Shown here: positions 1 to 8,243 of the stretch, one piece after another
How positions within the stretch are numbered: the first letter of the stretch is position 1
Layout: each line of letters opens with the position of its first letter
Notes under the pieces: generated by a model
The model's input: the letters and a program-made list of their open reading frames with translations, nothing else
What the model was told of the DNA's origin: nothing
The model's database searches: none
Translations under genes and position numbers: made by a program
Origin: Flavobacteriales bacterium
GTDB taxonomy: Bacteria > Bacteroidota > Bacteroidia > Flavobacteriales > BACL11
DNA length: 32,628 nt
Reading direction: 5' to 3'
Assembly (NCBI GenBank): GCA_014239655.1
Contig: JAAZYM010000013.1
Location: forward strand, 1 to 32,628

Positions 1-727
1 AATGGATAAGGCATTATTAAGAAGAGGCTCACAAACAGTACATGAAAAATGGGATAATAATATAGCTATCCTTTCAGGAGACACACTATTAGTAAATTCA
101 TATTCATTAATATCATCTTTGGATAAAGTGATTATGAGTGACGTTCTAGATGTCTTTTCAAAAACTGCTATTTTAGTCTGCGAAGGCCAGCAATTAGACA
201 TGGATTTTGAACAACAAGAAGATGTATCTATCCAAGATTATCTCGAAATGATTGAGAAGAAAACCTCTGTTTTATTAGCAGCCTCTTTTCAGATTGGCGC
301 ATTAATTGGGGGAGCTGTAAAATTAGATCAAAAGCTATTATATGATTTTGGGATAAATTTAGGGATGGCTTTTCAATTACAGGATGACCTTCTGGATTTA
401 TATGGAGACTCAAATAAATTTGGCAAGAAAATAGGGGGTGATATAATTACTAATAAGAAAACGTATTTGTATTTAAAATCACTTTCTTTAGCTGATTCAA
501 AACAGAAAGAGAAATTAGTTGATTTATATTCTAATAGTATCATAAGTGAAGAAGAAAAAGTTGCTTGTGTCAGAATTGTCTTTGATCAGTTAGATATCTT
601 TGATATAACAAAGAATGAAATTGGAAATTATCATGCAGAAGCAATCGCTTGTCTTAATATGCTCTCTATTAATAAGAAAGATCATCTGAATCACTTTGCC
701 GATATTCTTTTAAAGAGGGAGGTTTAA
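1..727 (+). CDS. Polyprenyl (isoprenyl) diphosphate synthase, 5' truncated by window edge
   Basis: Class I trans-prenyltransferase that condenses isopentenyl diphosphate onto an allylic diphosphate to build the chain for menaquinone or other isoprenoids in the cytosol. The visible 241 residues start inside the first aspartate-rich motif: only the last Met-Asp of DDxMD is present, followed by the family stretch KALLRRGSQTVHEKW. The second aspartate-rich motif DDLLD lies at visible residues 128-132, followed by YGD and a KKTYL segment. Full-length relatives run to about 320 residues, so roughly 80 N-terminal residues lie before the window and the ATG at base 2 is an internal methionine. The gene ends 66 bases before sucA on the same strand. 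Chain length (geranylgeranyl or octaprenyl) cannot be read from this part. Confidence 0.93.
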   Translation, partial: MDKALLRRGSQTVHEKWDNNIAILSGDTLLVNSYSLISSLDKVIMSDVLDVFSKTAILVCEGQQLDMDFEQQEDVSIQDYLEMIEKKTSVLLAASFQIGALIGGAVKLDQKLLYDFGINLGMAFQLQDDLLDLYGDSNKFGKKIGGDIITNKKTYLYLKSLSLADSKQKEKLVDLYSNSIISEEEKVACVRIVFDQLDIFDITKNEIGNYHAEAIACLNMLSINKKDHLNHFADILLKREV

Positions 728-775
728 AGTGCCTTAAATCTTGTCGTAATTCAATAAAATTAGATAGTTTTACAC

Positions 776-783
776 TTTATTTG
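776..783 (+). promoter_or_regulatory. Candidate sucA promoter (one mismatch to Bacteroidota -7 box)
   Basis: TTTATTTG at 776-783 differs in one base from the TAnnTTTG -7 box. A TTG at 751-753 lies 22 bases upstream, the same spacing seen at the trmB promoter. It would start transcription only a few bases before the sucA ATG at 794. Weak evidence; read-through from the prenyltransferase gene is also possible. Confidence 0.28.
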
Positions 784-793
784 ATTGAGTCAT

Positions 794-3490
794 ATGGATA
801 AATTTTCATTTCTTGGTGCAACTCATATTAATATGGTTGAAGAGATGTATCAGCAGTATCTTACAAATGATTCTAAACTTGATAAGGAATGGAAGTATTT
901 TTTTCAAGGTTTTGATTTTGCTCATAAATCTTATGAGATAGATGCAAATAAAAATGATCTTCCTAAAGAATTTAGGGTTATTACTCTTATAGACGCATAT
1001 AGAAAAAGAGGTCATCTTTTTACTTTAACAAATCCTGTAAGAGATAGAAGAAAACATACCCCAACACTTGACTATACTAATTTTGGGCTGGAGAAGAATG
1101 ATATGGAGACTGTTTTTCAGGCTGGAAATGAAATAGGAATTGGACCAAGCACACTTTCTGATATTATTGATCACCTTAATATTGTTTATTGCCAATCTAT
1201 TGGGGTTGAGTTTATGTATATACGAGATCCAAAGAGATTACGCTGGATTATTGACAAATTACATGAGAATTCAAACACTCCAAAATTTTCTTCTGATCAG
1301 AAAAAACATATCTTACATAAGATTAATCAGGCAGTAGCATTCGAAAGTTTTTTACACAAGAAATTTGTTGGACAAAAAAGATTTTCTTTAGAAGGAGCAG
1401 AATCTTTAATTCCGGCATTAGATGCATTAATAGAGTATAGCTCTATATTAGGAGTGGAAGAATTTGTAATGGGAATGGCACATAGAGGAAGATTAAATAT
1501 TCTAGCTAATATTTTTAACAAAACCTATAAAGAAATATTTTCTGAATTTGAAGAAAAACAATATGAGGATGATTTGATTGCAGGGGATGTAAAATATCAT
1601 CTTGGTTTTACTTCGCAACAAAAATGTAATAATGGTAATAATGTTAAGTTAACTTTATCTCCAAACCCTTCACATCTAGAGGCTGTTGATCCTGTTGTAG
1701 AGGGGATTACAAGAGCTAAGATAGATTGTCAATATGAAGGAGACTGCAATAAGATTATGCCAATTTTGATACATGGGGATGCTGCTATAGCAGCTCAGGG
1801 AGTTATGTATGAGGTAGTACAAATGGCAGAATTAAAAGGATATCAAAATGGAGGGACAATACATATTGTTGTGAATAATCAGGTAGGTTTTACAACTAAT
1901 TATTTGGATGCTCGTTCTAGTACATATTGTACAGATATTGCAAAAGTAACGTTATGTCCAGTTTTTCATGTTAACGGGGATGATGTTGAGGCGGTTACCC
2001 ATACTTTAAAGATTGCATCTGAATACAGACAGAAATTTAATAAAGATGTTTTTATTGATCTGCTTTGTTATAGAAAATACGGCCATAATGAAGGGGATGA
2101 GCCAAGATTTACACAACCAAAACTTTATGATATTATCTCTAAACATCCAAATCCCCGAGAAATTTATAAAAGTAAACTTATGAGTGAACAAGTTTTGGAT
2201 GCAGTTGAGATAGATATGGCAGATCAAGAAATTCAAGATATGTTACAATCGCGTTTTGATGAGTCTAAAGAGATAGAAAAAGCAAAAATAACACCATTCC
2301 TTCAAGATGAATGGCGTGGGTTTAAAAGATTAAATAAGATAGAGTTTAGCAAGTCTTCAACTAGTTGTGATCAGTCAAGATTACTTGGTCTTTCTAAATA
2401 TTTGTATGATGTCCCAGATCGGAATCATCTATTTAAAAAAACACAGAAATTACTAGATAATAGAAAAAGAATGATTGAGTCTAATAAATTAGACTGGTCA
2501 ATGGGAGAGTTGCTTGCATATTCTTCACTATTAGATGAAGGTTTTTCTGTTAGAATAAGCGGCCAAGATGTTGAGAGAGGGACATTCTCCCATAGACACG
2601 CTATCTTGAAATTAGATCATTCAGAAGAGGAAATTTCTTTATTAGACAAGATTAGTGAAACTGCTAGCTTTGATATTTATAATTCATTATTATCAGAGTA
2701 TGGTGTGTTAGGTTTTGATTATGGATATTCTATAACTACACCAAATACACTTACTATATGGGAAGCACAATTTGGTGATTTTAGTAATGGAGCACAAATT
2801 ATGATTGATCAATTTATAAGTTGTGCTGAAGATAAATGGAAAGTACAGAGTGGTTTAGTTATGCTTCTTCCGCATGGTTATGAAGGGCAAGGAGCTGAGC
2901 ATTCATCAGCGAGACTAGAGAGATACCTTCAGTTATGTGCCCAAAATAATATGCAGATTGTAAATTGCACTACTCCAGCAAATTTCTTTCATGTTTTGAG
3001 AAGACAATTAAAAAGAGATTTTAGAAAACCATTAATTGTTCTAACGCCTAAAAGTTTATTGAGACATCCAAAATGTATTTCCTCTTTAGAGGAGCTTTCA
3101 AATGGATCATTTTATGAAATAATAGATGATAATAAGGCTAAGAAGGATAATATTAATAAGTTGGTTATGTGCTCTGGAAAGATCTATTATGAGTTAATAG
3201 AAAGAAGAGATCTTCTAAAAAATACTAATGTGGCTATTGTTAGGATTGAACAATTGTATCCTCTTAATATAGAAGCTATTAAAGAGCTACATAATAAATA
3301 TAATAAGTGTGATATTTATTGGGTTCAAGAGGAGCCTGAAAATATGGGGGCATGGTCATATATTTTGTCAATCTTGAGAAAATTAAATCCTCAAGTTATA
3401 TGCAGAGAAGCAAGTGCTGCTACAGCAAGTGGATCAACAAAAGATTCATATAAAAGACAGCAATTAATAATAGATCAGGTTTTTAATTAG
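794..3490 (+). CDS. sucA: 2-oxoglutarate dehydrogenase E1 component
   Basis: Thiamine-diphosphate-dependent E1 subunit of the TCA-cycle 2-oxoglutarate dehydrogenase complex; it decarboxylates 2-oxoglutarate and passes the succinyl group to lipoyl-E2. The 898-residue protein starts with the family's N-terminal helix (MDKFSFLGATH) that tethers E1 to the core. It carries RFSLEGAESLIPALD near residue 196, HRGRLN at about 230-235, the ThDP-binding GDAAIAAQGVMYE near residue 330, NNQVGFTT, and YGHNEGDEPRFTQP. Length matches E1o. I chose the ATG at 794 over an in-frame TTG at 785 because homologues begin M(D/E)-[KR]-[FY]-SF. The E2 gene sucB follows after a 144-base gap; the E3 gene is not in the window. 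Confidence 0.97.
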   Translation: MDKFSFLGATHINMVEEMYQQYLTNDSKLDKEWKYFFQGFDFAHKSYEIDANKNDLPKEFRVITLIDAYRKRGHLFTLTNPVRDRRKHTPTLDYTNFGLEKNDMETVFQAGNEIGIGPSTLSDIIDHLNIVYCQSIGVEFMYIRDPKRLRWIIDKLHENSNTPKFSSDQKKHILHKINQAVAFESFLHKKFVGQKRFSLEGAESLIPALDALIEYSSILGVEEFVMGMAHRGRLNILANIFNKTYKEIFSEFEEKQYEDDLIAGDVKYHLGFTSQQKCNNGNNVKLTLSPNPSHLEAVDPVVEGITRAKIDCQYEGDCNKIMPILIHGDAAIAAQGVMYEVVQMAELKGYQNGGTIHIVVNNQVGFTTNYLDARSSTYCTDIAKVTLCPVFHVNGDDVEAVTHTLKIASEYRQKFNKDVFIDLLCYRKYGHNEGDEPRFTQPKLYDIISKHPNPREIYKSKLMSEQVLDAVEIDMADQEIQDMLQSRFDESKEIEKAKITPFLQDEWRGFKRLNKIEFSKSSTSCDQSRLLGLSKYLYDVPDRNHLFKKTQKLLDNRKRMIESNKLDWSMGELLAYSSLLDEGFSVRISGQDVERGTFSHRHAILKLDHSEEEISLLDKISETASFDIYNSLLSEYGVLGFDYGYSITTPNTLTIWEAQFGDFSNGAQIMIDQFISCAEDKWKVQSGLVMLLPHGYEGQGAEHSSARLERYLQLCAQNNMQIVNCTTPANFFHVLRRQLKRDFRKPLIVLTPKSLLRHPKCISSLEELSNGSFYEIIDDNKAKKDNINKLVMCSGKIYYELIERRDLLKNTNVAIVRIEQLYPLNIEAIKELHNKYNKCDIYWVQEEPENMGAWSYILSILRKLNPQVICREASAATASGSTKDSYKRQQLIIDQVFN

Positions 3491-3507
3491 AATAGTTAAC
3501 AATATTA

Positions 3508-3515
3508 TATTTTTG
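3508..3515 (+). promoter_or_regulatory. Putative -7 promoter box in the sucA-sucB gap
   Basis: TATTTTTG is an exact match to the Bacteroidota -7 consensus TAnnTTTG, 18 bases after the sucA stop and 19 bases before a small ORF at 3535. No clear -33 TTTG is seen at the usual distance. It could give sucB its own transcript with a leader of roughly 115 bases. Confidence 0.45.
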
Positions 3516-3534
3516 TATAAGTATAAAATAAATT

Positions 3535-3621
3535 ATGAAAGAAAAGTGCATGAAGAATTGGTGTTATATTATGATCTGGGGATATGTTCTTGTTGTAATG
3601 ACTGCAAATAATTTTATATAG
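3535..3621 (+). CDS. Possible 28-residue membrane microprotein or leader ORF
   Basis: An ATG-TAG frame of 28 codons fills most of the sucA-sucB gap. The product starts MKEKCMKNW and continues into a hydrophobic stretch (YIMIWGYVLVVM) that could be one membrane-spanning helix with a positively charged N terminus. It begins 19 bases after an exact TAnnTTTG box, and its stop is 13 bases before the sucB ATG, so it would be the first cistron of a sucB transcript. It contains six Met, three Lys and two Cys. I recognise no family, and an ORF this short can arise by chance in AT-rich DNA. It may be a small membrane protein, a translated leader affecting sucB, or non-coding spacer. Confidence 0.3.
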   Translation: MKEKCMKNWCYIMIWGYVLVVMTANNFI

Positions 3622-3634
3622 AAAATAAGATATT

Positions 3635-4816
3635 ATGATATTAGATATGTTAGTTCCAAGTCCAGGAGAATCAATTTCAGAGGTAGAGATTGCTGAGTGG
3701 CTAGTGAATGATGGGGATTATGTAGAAAAAGATCAAGCTATTGCTGAGATAGATTCAGATAAAGCAACTCTTGAATTACCTGCAGAAGCTAGTGGAATAA
3801 TAAAAATTATTATTGAAGAAGGCCAGACTGTTGCTGTTGGGGATGTAGTTTGTAAAATTGATACTAAAGCTGCTGCTCCAGATAATATCAAATCAGCTAA
3901 TTCTAAAAAGATCAAAGAATCAAAAAGTGTTATTTCTCATGAAAAAAAATCAGTTAAATTGACACCACTAGCTGATGCTATAATTAAGAAAAATAATATT
4001 AATCAAAAGGATGTTGTTGGCAGTGGTGAGTCAGGAAAGATTACTAAGGATGATGTTTTAAATTTGATTAATAACTCATTAGACAAAGAGGGGCGAGAAT
4101 TTGATTCTAAGAAAATGTCAACATTAAGACGTAAAATTGCTGCTCGATTAGTTGCTGTGAAAAATGAAACAGCTATGTTAACAACATTTAATGAGGTAGA
4201 TATGTCATCTATTATGAGTTTACGATCAAAACATAAACAAGCTTTTATTGATAAGCATGATGTCAATCTTGGTTTTATGTCTTTTTTCTCTAAAGCTGTG
4301 ACAAAGGCGCTAGTTGATTTTCCAGATGTTAATGCAATGATTGATGGAGAAAATATAATTCATTATAAACATGTTGATTTGGGAATTGCTGTTAGTGCGC
4401 CAAAAGGATTAATGGTTCCTGTTGTAAGAAATGTAGAGAGTTTAACTTTGAGAGAGATAGAGTCTGAGATTAAGAGATTGGCTAATAAGGCTAGAGAAGG
4501 AAAGATAACAGTTGATGAGATGTTAAATGGCACATTTACAATTACTAATGGAGGTGTCTTTGGATCCATGCTGTCCACTCCTATTATTAATCCACCTCAG
4601 AGTGCTATTCTTGGTATGCATAATATTGTAGATAGACCGGTTGCTATAGAAGGAAAAGTGGTTATTCGTCCAATAATGTATCTTGCTCTATCTTATGATC
4701 ATAGAATAATTGATGGTAAATCTTCAGTTGGTTTTTTATGTAAGGTGAAAGAGTGTTTAGAAGATCCAAAGACTTGGTTAATGGATAATAATATTAAAAA
4801 AGCGCTTGAATTGTAA
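3635..4816 (+). CDS. sucB: Dihydrolipoyl succinyltransferase (E2 of 2-oxoglutarate dehydrogenase)
   Basis: E2 core subunit that takes the succinyl group from E1 on its lipoyl arm and transfers it to CoA. The 393-residue protein has an N-terminal lipoyl domain (residues 1-75) with the lipoylated Lys43 in [14 protein letters not shown] peripheral subunit-binding domain lies around residues 104-142 ([12 protein letters not shown], then [15 protein letters not shown]), and the catalytic acyltransferase domain ends with [10 protein letters not shown], where His356 and Asp360 are the expected catalytic pair. Length and the single lipoyl domain fit E2o, and pairing with sucA settles succinyl specificity. 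The end converges on the ferredoxin gene with only four bases between. Confidence 0.96.
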   Translation: MILDMLVPSPGESISEVEIAEWLVNDGDYVEKDQAIAEIDSDKATLELPAEASGIIKIIIEEGQTVAVGDVVCKIDTKAAAPDNIKSANSKKIKESKSVISHEKKSVKLTPLADAIIKKNNINQKDVVGSGESGKITKDDVLNLINNSLDKEGREFDSKKMSTLRRKIAARLVAVKNETAMLTTFNEVDMSSIMSLRSKHKQAFIDKHDVNLGFMSFFSKAVTKALVDFPDVNAMIDGENIIHYKHVDLGIAVSAPKGLMVPVVRNVESLTLREIESEIKRLANKAREGKITVDEMLNGTFTITNGGVFGSMLSTPIINPPQSAILGMHNIVDRPVAIEGKVVIRPIMYLALSYDHRIIDGKSSVGFLCKVKECLEDPKTWLMDNNIKKALEL

Positions 4817-4820
4817 TGCC

Positions 4821-5150
4821 TTATTCTTCTGGAGCTATCGTAACTTCCAGTCCTTCTAAATTTTTAGTTATTGATATTTGACATCCTAATCGGCTGTTTT
4901 CTGTTACGTTAAATGCTTCTGAAAGCATTGCTTCTTCTTCATCACTCATTATTGGGAGTTCGTGATTAGATGTTATATAACATTGGCATGAGGCACACAT
5001 AGCCATTCCGCCGCAGATTCCAATTGTTCCTTCAGGAGATAATTCATATGAACGAATAACTTCCATTACGTTCATAGCCATATCAATAGGAGCCAATACA
5101 TTATGAAGCTTGCCTTTTCTGTCAGTTATTTTAATATTAACATCAGACAT
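4821..5150 (-). CDS. [2Fe-2S] ferredoxin (adrenodoxin type)
   Basis: Small cytosolic electron carrier of 109 residues. Cluster ligands fit the adrenodoxin/Isc Fdx pattern: Cys46-x5-Cys52-x2-Cys55 in GICGGMAMCASC, and Cys90 in RLGC. Cys57 is an extra nearby cysteine. The IAPEE C terminus fits vertebrate-type ferredoxins. It lies seven bases downstream of a ferredoxin-NADP reductase gene on the same strand, so the two probably form an operon and a redox pair. Likely partners are Fe-S cluster assembly or biosynthetic enzymes; nothing in the sequence selects one. Confidence 0.92.
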   Translation of the reverse strand: MSDVNIKITDRKGKLHNVLAPIDMAMNVMEVIRSYELSPEGTIGICGGMAMCASCQCYITSNHELPIMSDEEEAMLSEAFNVTENSRLGCQISITKNLEGLEVTIAPEE

Positions 5151-5157
5151 TAAATAT

Positions 5158-6210
5158 TTATTTATTAATAGCTTGTACTACTGATTTTGGAGCTTCCTTT
5201 CTAGTACCATCAAAACCATCAATACCAGTAACTGTAGTGTATTTAAGAACATTCTTTTTGCCAGGATTAATTATTTTATAGGCTGATTGACACATTAATG
5301 TTGCTTCATGAAATCCACATAAAATAAGTTTTAACTTTCCGGGATAGGTATTAATATCTCCGATAGCAAAAACTCCTGGAATATTTGTTTGGTAATCATA
5401 TGTATCAACTTTAATTGCATTCTTTTCTATTTCTAATCCCCAGTTTGTAATAGGCCCTAGTTTAGGAGATAATCCAAAAAGTGGTATAAAATGATCTACT
5501 TTTAATTCGTTTTCAACATCATCTTTTGAGATCACAACACTCTCTAATTTTTCTTTACCATTCAACTTAACAATTTCAGCGGGAGTTATAATATTAATTC
5601 TATTTTGGTTTTTGAGATCTCTAACTTTTTCAACAGAATCTAGAGCCCCTCTAAACTCATTCCTTCTATGAACTAGAGTCACATCAGCATTAATATTTGC
5701 TAGAAATATACTCCAATCTAATGCTGAATCACCACCTCCTGCAATTATAATTTTTTTGTTTCTATATATCTCAGGATCTTTTATAATATATTCTATCCCT
5801 TTTTCTTCATAAGACGAGATGTTCTCTAATTGGGGTTTTCTAGGTTCAAAACTACCTAGCCCTCCTGCAATAACAACAACTGGAGCTCGGTGTATGGTTC
5901 CTTTATTTGTAGTTACTGTAAATATCCCATCAGCATCTTTATCTATCTCTTCTGCTCTCTCTCCTAAGGTAAAGCCAGGCTCAAATTGTTTACATTGTTC
6001 TAGAAGTTTATTTATTAACTCACCAGCTAGAATTTCAGGATAAGCAGGTATGTCATAGATAGGTTTCTTTGGATAGATTTCTGAACATTGTCCACCTGGC
6101 TGAGGCAGGGCATCAATTAGGTGGCATTTTAATTTTAATAATCCTGCTTCAAAAACAGTAAAGAGACCTATAGGTCCTGCTCCAATTATTATAATATCTG
6201 TTTTAATCAT
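5158..6210 (-). CDS. Ferredoxin-NADP+ reductase, thioredoxin-reductase-like (YumC type)
   Basis: FAD enzyme moving electrons between NADPH and ferredoxin. The 350 residues contain an N-terminal FAD Rossmann motif GAGPIG (10-15), the QPGGQC segment near 37-42, a second dinucleotide fold with AGGGDSALD (157-165) followed by HRR at 181-183 (suited to the NADPH 2'-phosphate), and a late GVFAIGDIN FAD motif. The redox-active CxxC of true thioredoxin reductase is absent, as expected for the YumC/Chlorobium FNR class. It is probably transcribed with the ferredoxin immediately downstream. A near-consensus -7 box (one mismatch) lies at 6240-6247. A general NAD(P)/FAD oxidoreductase is the fallback name. 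Confidence 0.9.
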   Translation of the reverse strand: MIKTDIIIIGAGPIGLFTVFEAGLLKLKCHLIDALPQPGGQCSEIYPKKPIYDIPAYPEILAGELINKLLEQCKQFEPGFTLGERAEEIDKDADGIFTVTTNKGTIHRAPVVVIAGGLGSFEPRKPQLENISSYEEKGIEYIIKDPEIYRNKKIIIAGGGDSALDWSIFLANINADVTLVHRRNEFRGALDSVEKVRDLKNQNRINIITPAEIVKLNGKEKLESVVISKDDVENELKVDHFIPLFGLSPKLGPITNWGLEIEKNAIKVDTYDYQTNIPGVFAIGDINTYPGKLKLILCGFHEATLMCQSAYKIINPGKKNVLKYTTVTGIDGFDGTRKEAPKSVVQAINK

Positions 6211-6315
6211 TCTTATGGGTATAATTTTTTGTAAAATTACAAAGCTTTTTATATCTATTTATCTTTTTGTTCTATAATAATTAATCATAATTTAGATGAA
6301 TTTTTAAATTATATC

Positions 6316-6323
6316 TATTTTTG
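6316..6323 (+). promoter_or_regulatory. Putative -7 promoter box of the 4Fe-4S ferredoxin
   Basis: TATTTTTG matches TAnnTTTG exactly and ends 14 bases before the ATG at 6338. No exact -33 TTTG is present. It sits in a 127-base divergent gap whose other side drives the FNR-ferredoxin pair. Confidence 0.5.
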
Positions 6324-6337
6324 TATAAATTTTAGCT

Positions 6338-6691
6338 ATGGCTATAAGGATAACAGAAGATTGTATAAATTGTGGCGCATGTGAACCGGAATGCCCTAAT
6401 AATGCTATTTACGAAGAAGATCAGCCATGGAAGTTTTCTGATGGGACAGGTTTAAAAGGAAAAGTAAAAAGACTTGATGGATCAGCAATTGATGCTGACA
6501 CTGAGAATACTACTGGTGGTTTTTCTGAAGATATTTATTTTATAGTTACTGATAAATGTACCGAATGTAAAGGGTTTCATGACGAGCCACAATGCGCCGC
6601 AGTTTGTCCAGTAGATTGTTGTGTGCCTGATGAAGATAATGTTGAGTCAGAATCAGATTTATTAGCTAAGAAGAATTGGATGCATATCTAG
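6338..6691 (+). CDS. 2[4Fe-4S] ferredoxin (Alvin type)
   Basis: Low-potential electron carrier of 117 residues with two cubane clusters. The first cluster site is Cys9-x2-Cys12-x2-Cys15-x3-Cys19-Pro. The second is Cys74-x2-Cys77-x8-Cys86-x3-Cys90-Pro, whose eight-residue insert ([10 protein letters not shown]) is the hallmark of the Allochromatium/Thauera ferredoxin group. An additional Cys-Cys at 94-95 follows. The two sites are separated by an unusually long linker of about 50 residues, which is normal for the Bacteroidota homologues as I recall them. Its 3' end converges on the nfu gene five bases away. It is monocistronic here; its partner enzyme is not evident. Confidence 0.93.
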   Translation: MAIRITEDCINCGACEPECPNNAIYEEDQPWKFSDGTGLKGKVKRLDGSAIDADTENTTGGFSEDIYFIVTDKCTECKGFHDEPQCAAVCPVDCCVPDEDNVESESDLLAKKNWMHI

Positions 6692-6696
6692 ATTAT

Positions 6697-7302
6697 TTAT
6701 CCATTAATAGCCACTACATTTTTAATTTTATCACCAAGTTTTTGGATTAATAGAGATTCAATCCCATGTTTTAATGTTGCTGTAGAGGATGGGCACCCAC
6801 TACAAGCTCCTTTTAAGATAACCCGTACAGTTCCTTGTGTGTAGGATTCAAATTCTATAGCTCCTCCATCACCTTCAACCGCAGGCTTAATGTATTCATT
6901 CAGAAGATTAATTATATCTTTTTCAGTTTCTGTTTCCTCTTTTCTAGCTGGATGTTCTTTCTGTTTAGGTTTTAAATCATGAGTAGCTAATTTTTCTTCA
7001 ATAATGATGTTTTCTGAATAGTTTTGTATTTTATCTTCATTAAGAATCTGTGTTATAAAGTTTCTGAGTTCTAATGTAATTTCACCCCATTCGGCATGCT
7101 CATTCTTTTTAATAGAAATAAAATTCGTACTCAGGAAAATACTTTCAACAAAAGGAAGAGAGAAAATTTTATGAATCATAGGGATTTTTAACGAATCTTC
7201 TATAGTTAGAAACTCAATACTTTTGTCAGCTAACATTCTATTTGAAACAAATTTCATAACTTCAGGGTTAGGGGTGCTTTCTGCGTAGATACTATAATTC
7301 AT
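6697..7302 (-). CDS. nfuA: Two-domain Nfu-type Fe-S cluster carrier
   Basis: Cytosolic scaffold or carrier delivering [4Fe-4S] clusters to client enzymes. The 201 residues have an N-terminal Nfu_N domain (MNYSIYAESTPNPEVMKF) to about residue 85, a charged linker rich in Lys and Glu (about 105-128), and a C-terminal NifU domain with GDGGAIEF and the cluster-binding Cys167-x2-Cys170 in GACSGCPSS. The architecture matches eukaryotic NFU1 and Bacteroidota Nfu rather than E. coli NfuA, so the symbol is only approximate. An exact -7 box lies at 7317-7324. Adjacent ferredoxins, and a second, single-domain Nfu at 22689, suggest a high Fe-S load. Confidence 0.9.
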   Translation of the reverse strand: MNYSIYAESTPNPEVMKFVSNRMLADKSIEFLTIEDSLKIPMIHKIFSLPFVESIFLSTNFISIKKNEHAEWGEITLELRNFITQILNEDKIQNYSENIIIEEKLATHDLKPKQKEHPARKEETETEKDIINLLNEYIKPAVEGDGGAIEFESYTQGTVRVILKGACSGCPSSTATLKHGIESLLIQKLGDKIKNVVAING

Positions 7303-7316
7303 AATTTTTATTTTTA

Positions 7317-7324
7317 CAAAAATA
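7317..7324 (-). promoter_or_regulatory. Putative -7 promoter box of the two-domain nfu
   Basis: Plus-strand CAAAAATA reads TATTTTTG on the minus strand, an exact TAnnTTTG box, 14 bases upstream of the nfu ATG at 7302. No -33 element was recognised. Confidence 0.45.
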
Positions 7325-7364
7325 CAAACTCAAAAAAAATGGCATTAATAAAATCATTAAATAA

Positions 7365-8195
7365 TTATACAATGTATTTTTCTTGGTATAATGAGTTGGA
7401 TTTCCATATATCAATTTCTTCTAGTTTTATATTTTCTTTAAAAAACATAAAGGCACTTTTTTCAAATGATTTGGTGTAATTAGAAATAATGAAATGATGA
7501 CTGTAGTTTTTATTTGTATTTATGATGTTTAATTTTTTAAATTTCTTCATGATATATTCTGAGATAATTTCTGCCGAGTCTATCACTTTGATTCTGTTAT
7601 TATAGAATTTAATAACCTCCTCTTTAATAAGAGGATAATGTGTACATGCCAGTATTAGGGAATCAATATTTTCTAGGCATTTATTTTCTAAATAGTTTTT
7701 TATTATTACTATACTTATTTCTTGATTAAAAAACCCTTCTTCAATCATGGGAGCCAACAGAGGCGTCTCTAGCGATACTATTTTTGTTTGTTTACAACAT
7801 TCACTTATTTTCTGTGGGTATACATTAGATTTAATTGTAGCTTTAGTTCCTATAACTCCTATTTTTTTGCTACAATCTTGAGAAACTATATCAATAATAG
7901 GGTCTATAACATTATATATTGGAATAGAGGTAATATGCTGACTAATGTGTTTAAATGCTACCGAAGAGGCAGAATTACATGCAATAATTATTGCTTTACA
8001 TCTTTTTTGTTCTAAGAATTTTGCGATCTGTAAGCTATAGTATTTTATAGCCTCTTCAGATTTTTCACCATATGGAAGATGTTTTGTATCTCCAAAGTAT
8101 ATAAAACTTTCATTTGGAAGTTTAGACTTGAGAGCGTAGGCTATGGTAAGTCCTCCAATTCCTGAATCAAAAATTCCTATTGGATCTGTAGACAT
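7365..8195 (-). CDS. murI: Glutamate racemase
   Basis: Cofactor-independent racemase supplying D-glutamate for peptidoglycan. The 276-residue protein starts with PIGIFDSGIGGLT, contains FGDTKHLPYGEKS, and has both catalytic cysteines: Cys73 in IACNSAS and Cys184 in ACTHYPL. Length is normal for the family (about 260-285). The start codon lies 15 bases downstream of a strong terminator that closes the ompH unit, so murI probably has its own promoter or depends on partial read-through. Location next to bamA/ompH is conserved in Bacteroidota by recall. The C-terminal third is Lys- and Asn-rich, in line with the low GC of the genome. Confidence 0.95.
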   Translation of the reverse strand: MSTDPIGIFDSGIGGLTIAYALKSKLPNESFIYFGDTKHLPYGEKSEEAIKYYSLQIAKFLEQKRCKAIIIACNSASSVAFKHISQHITSIPIYNVIDPIIDIVSQDCSKKIGVIGTKATIKSNVYPQKISECCKQTKIVSLETPLLAPMIEEGFFNQEISIVIIKNYLENKCLENIDSLILACTHYPLIKEEVIKFYNNRIKVIDSAEIISEYIMKKFKKLNIINTNKNYSHHFIISNYTKSFEKSAFMFFKENIKLEEIDIWKSNSLYQEKYIV

Positions 8196-8210
8196 GATTC
8201 TAAAGATATA

Positions 8211-8237
8211 AAAAAAGCATCACTAGGATGCTTTTTT
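8211..8237 (-). terminator. Rho-independent terminator after ompH
   Basis: An 11-bp perfect stem (arms 8211-8221 and 8227-8237, core GCATC/GATGC) around a 5-base loop. The A6 and T6 ends give a U-run in either direction. It lies seven bases past the ompH stop and ends the bamA-ompH unit on the minus strand. It is the clearest terminator in the window. Confidence 0.85.
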
Positions 8238-8243
8238 GTTGAA

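Noticed and set aside
785-793. TTG start for sucA three codons upstream
   Set aside because: The ATG at 794 reproduces the family N terminus; the extra residues do not.
6240-6247. Minus-strand -7 box (AAGCTTTG) for the ferredoxin reductase
   Set aside because: One mismatch to TAnnTTTG and no -33 element; mentioned with the gene but too weak for a separate feature.
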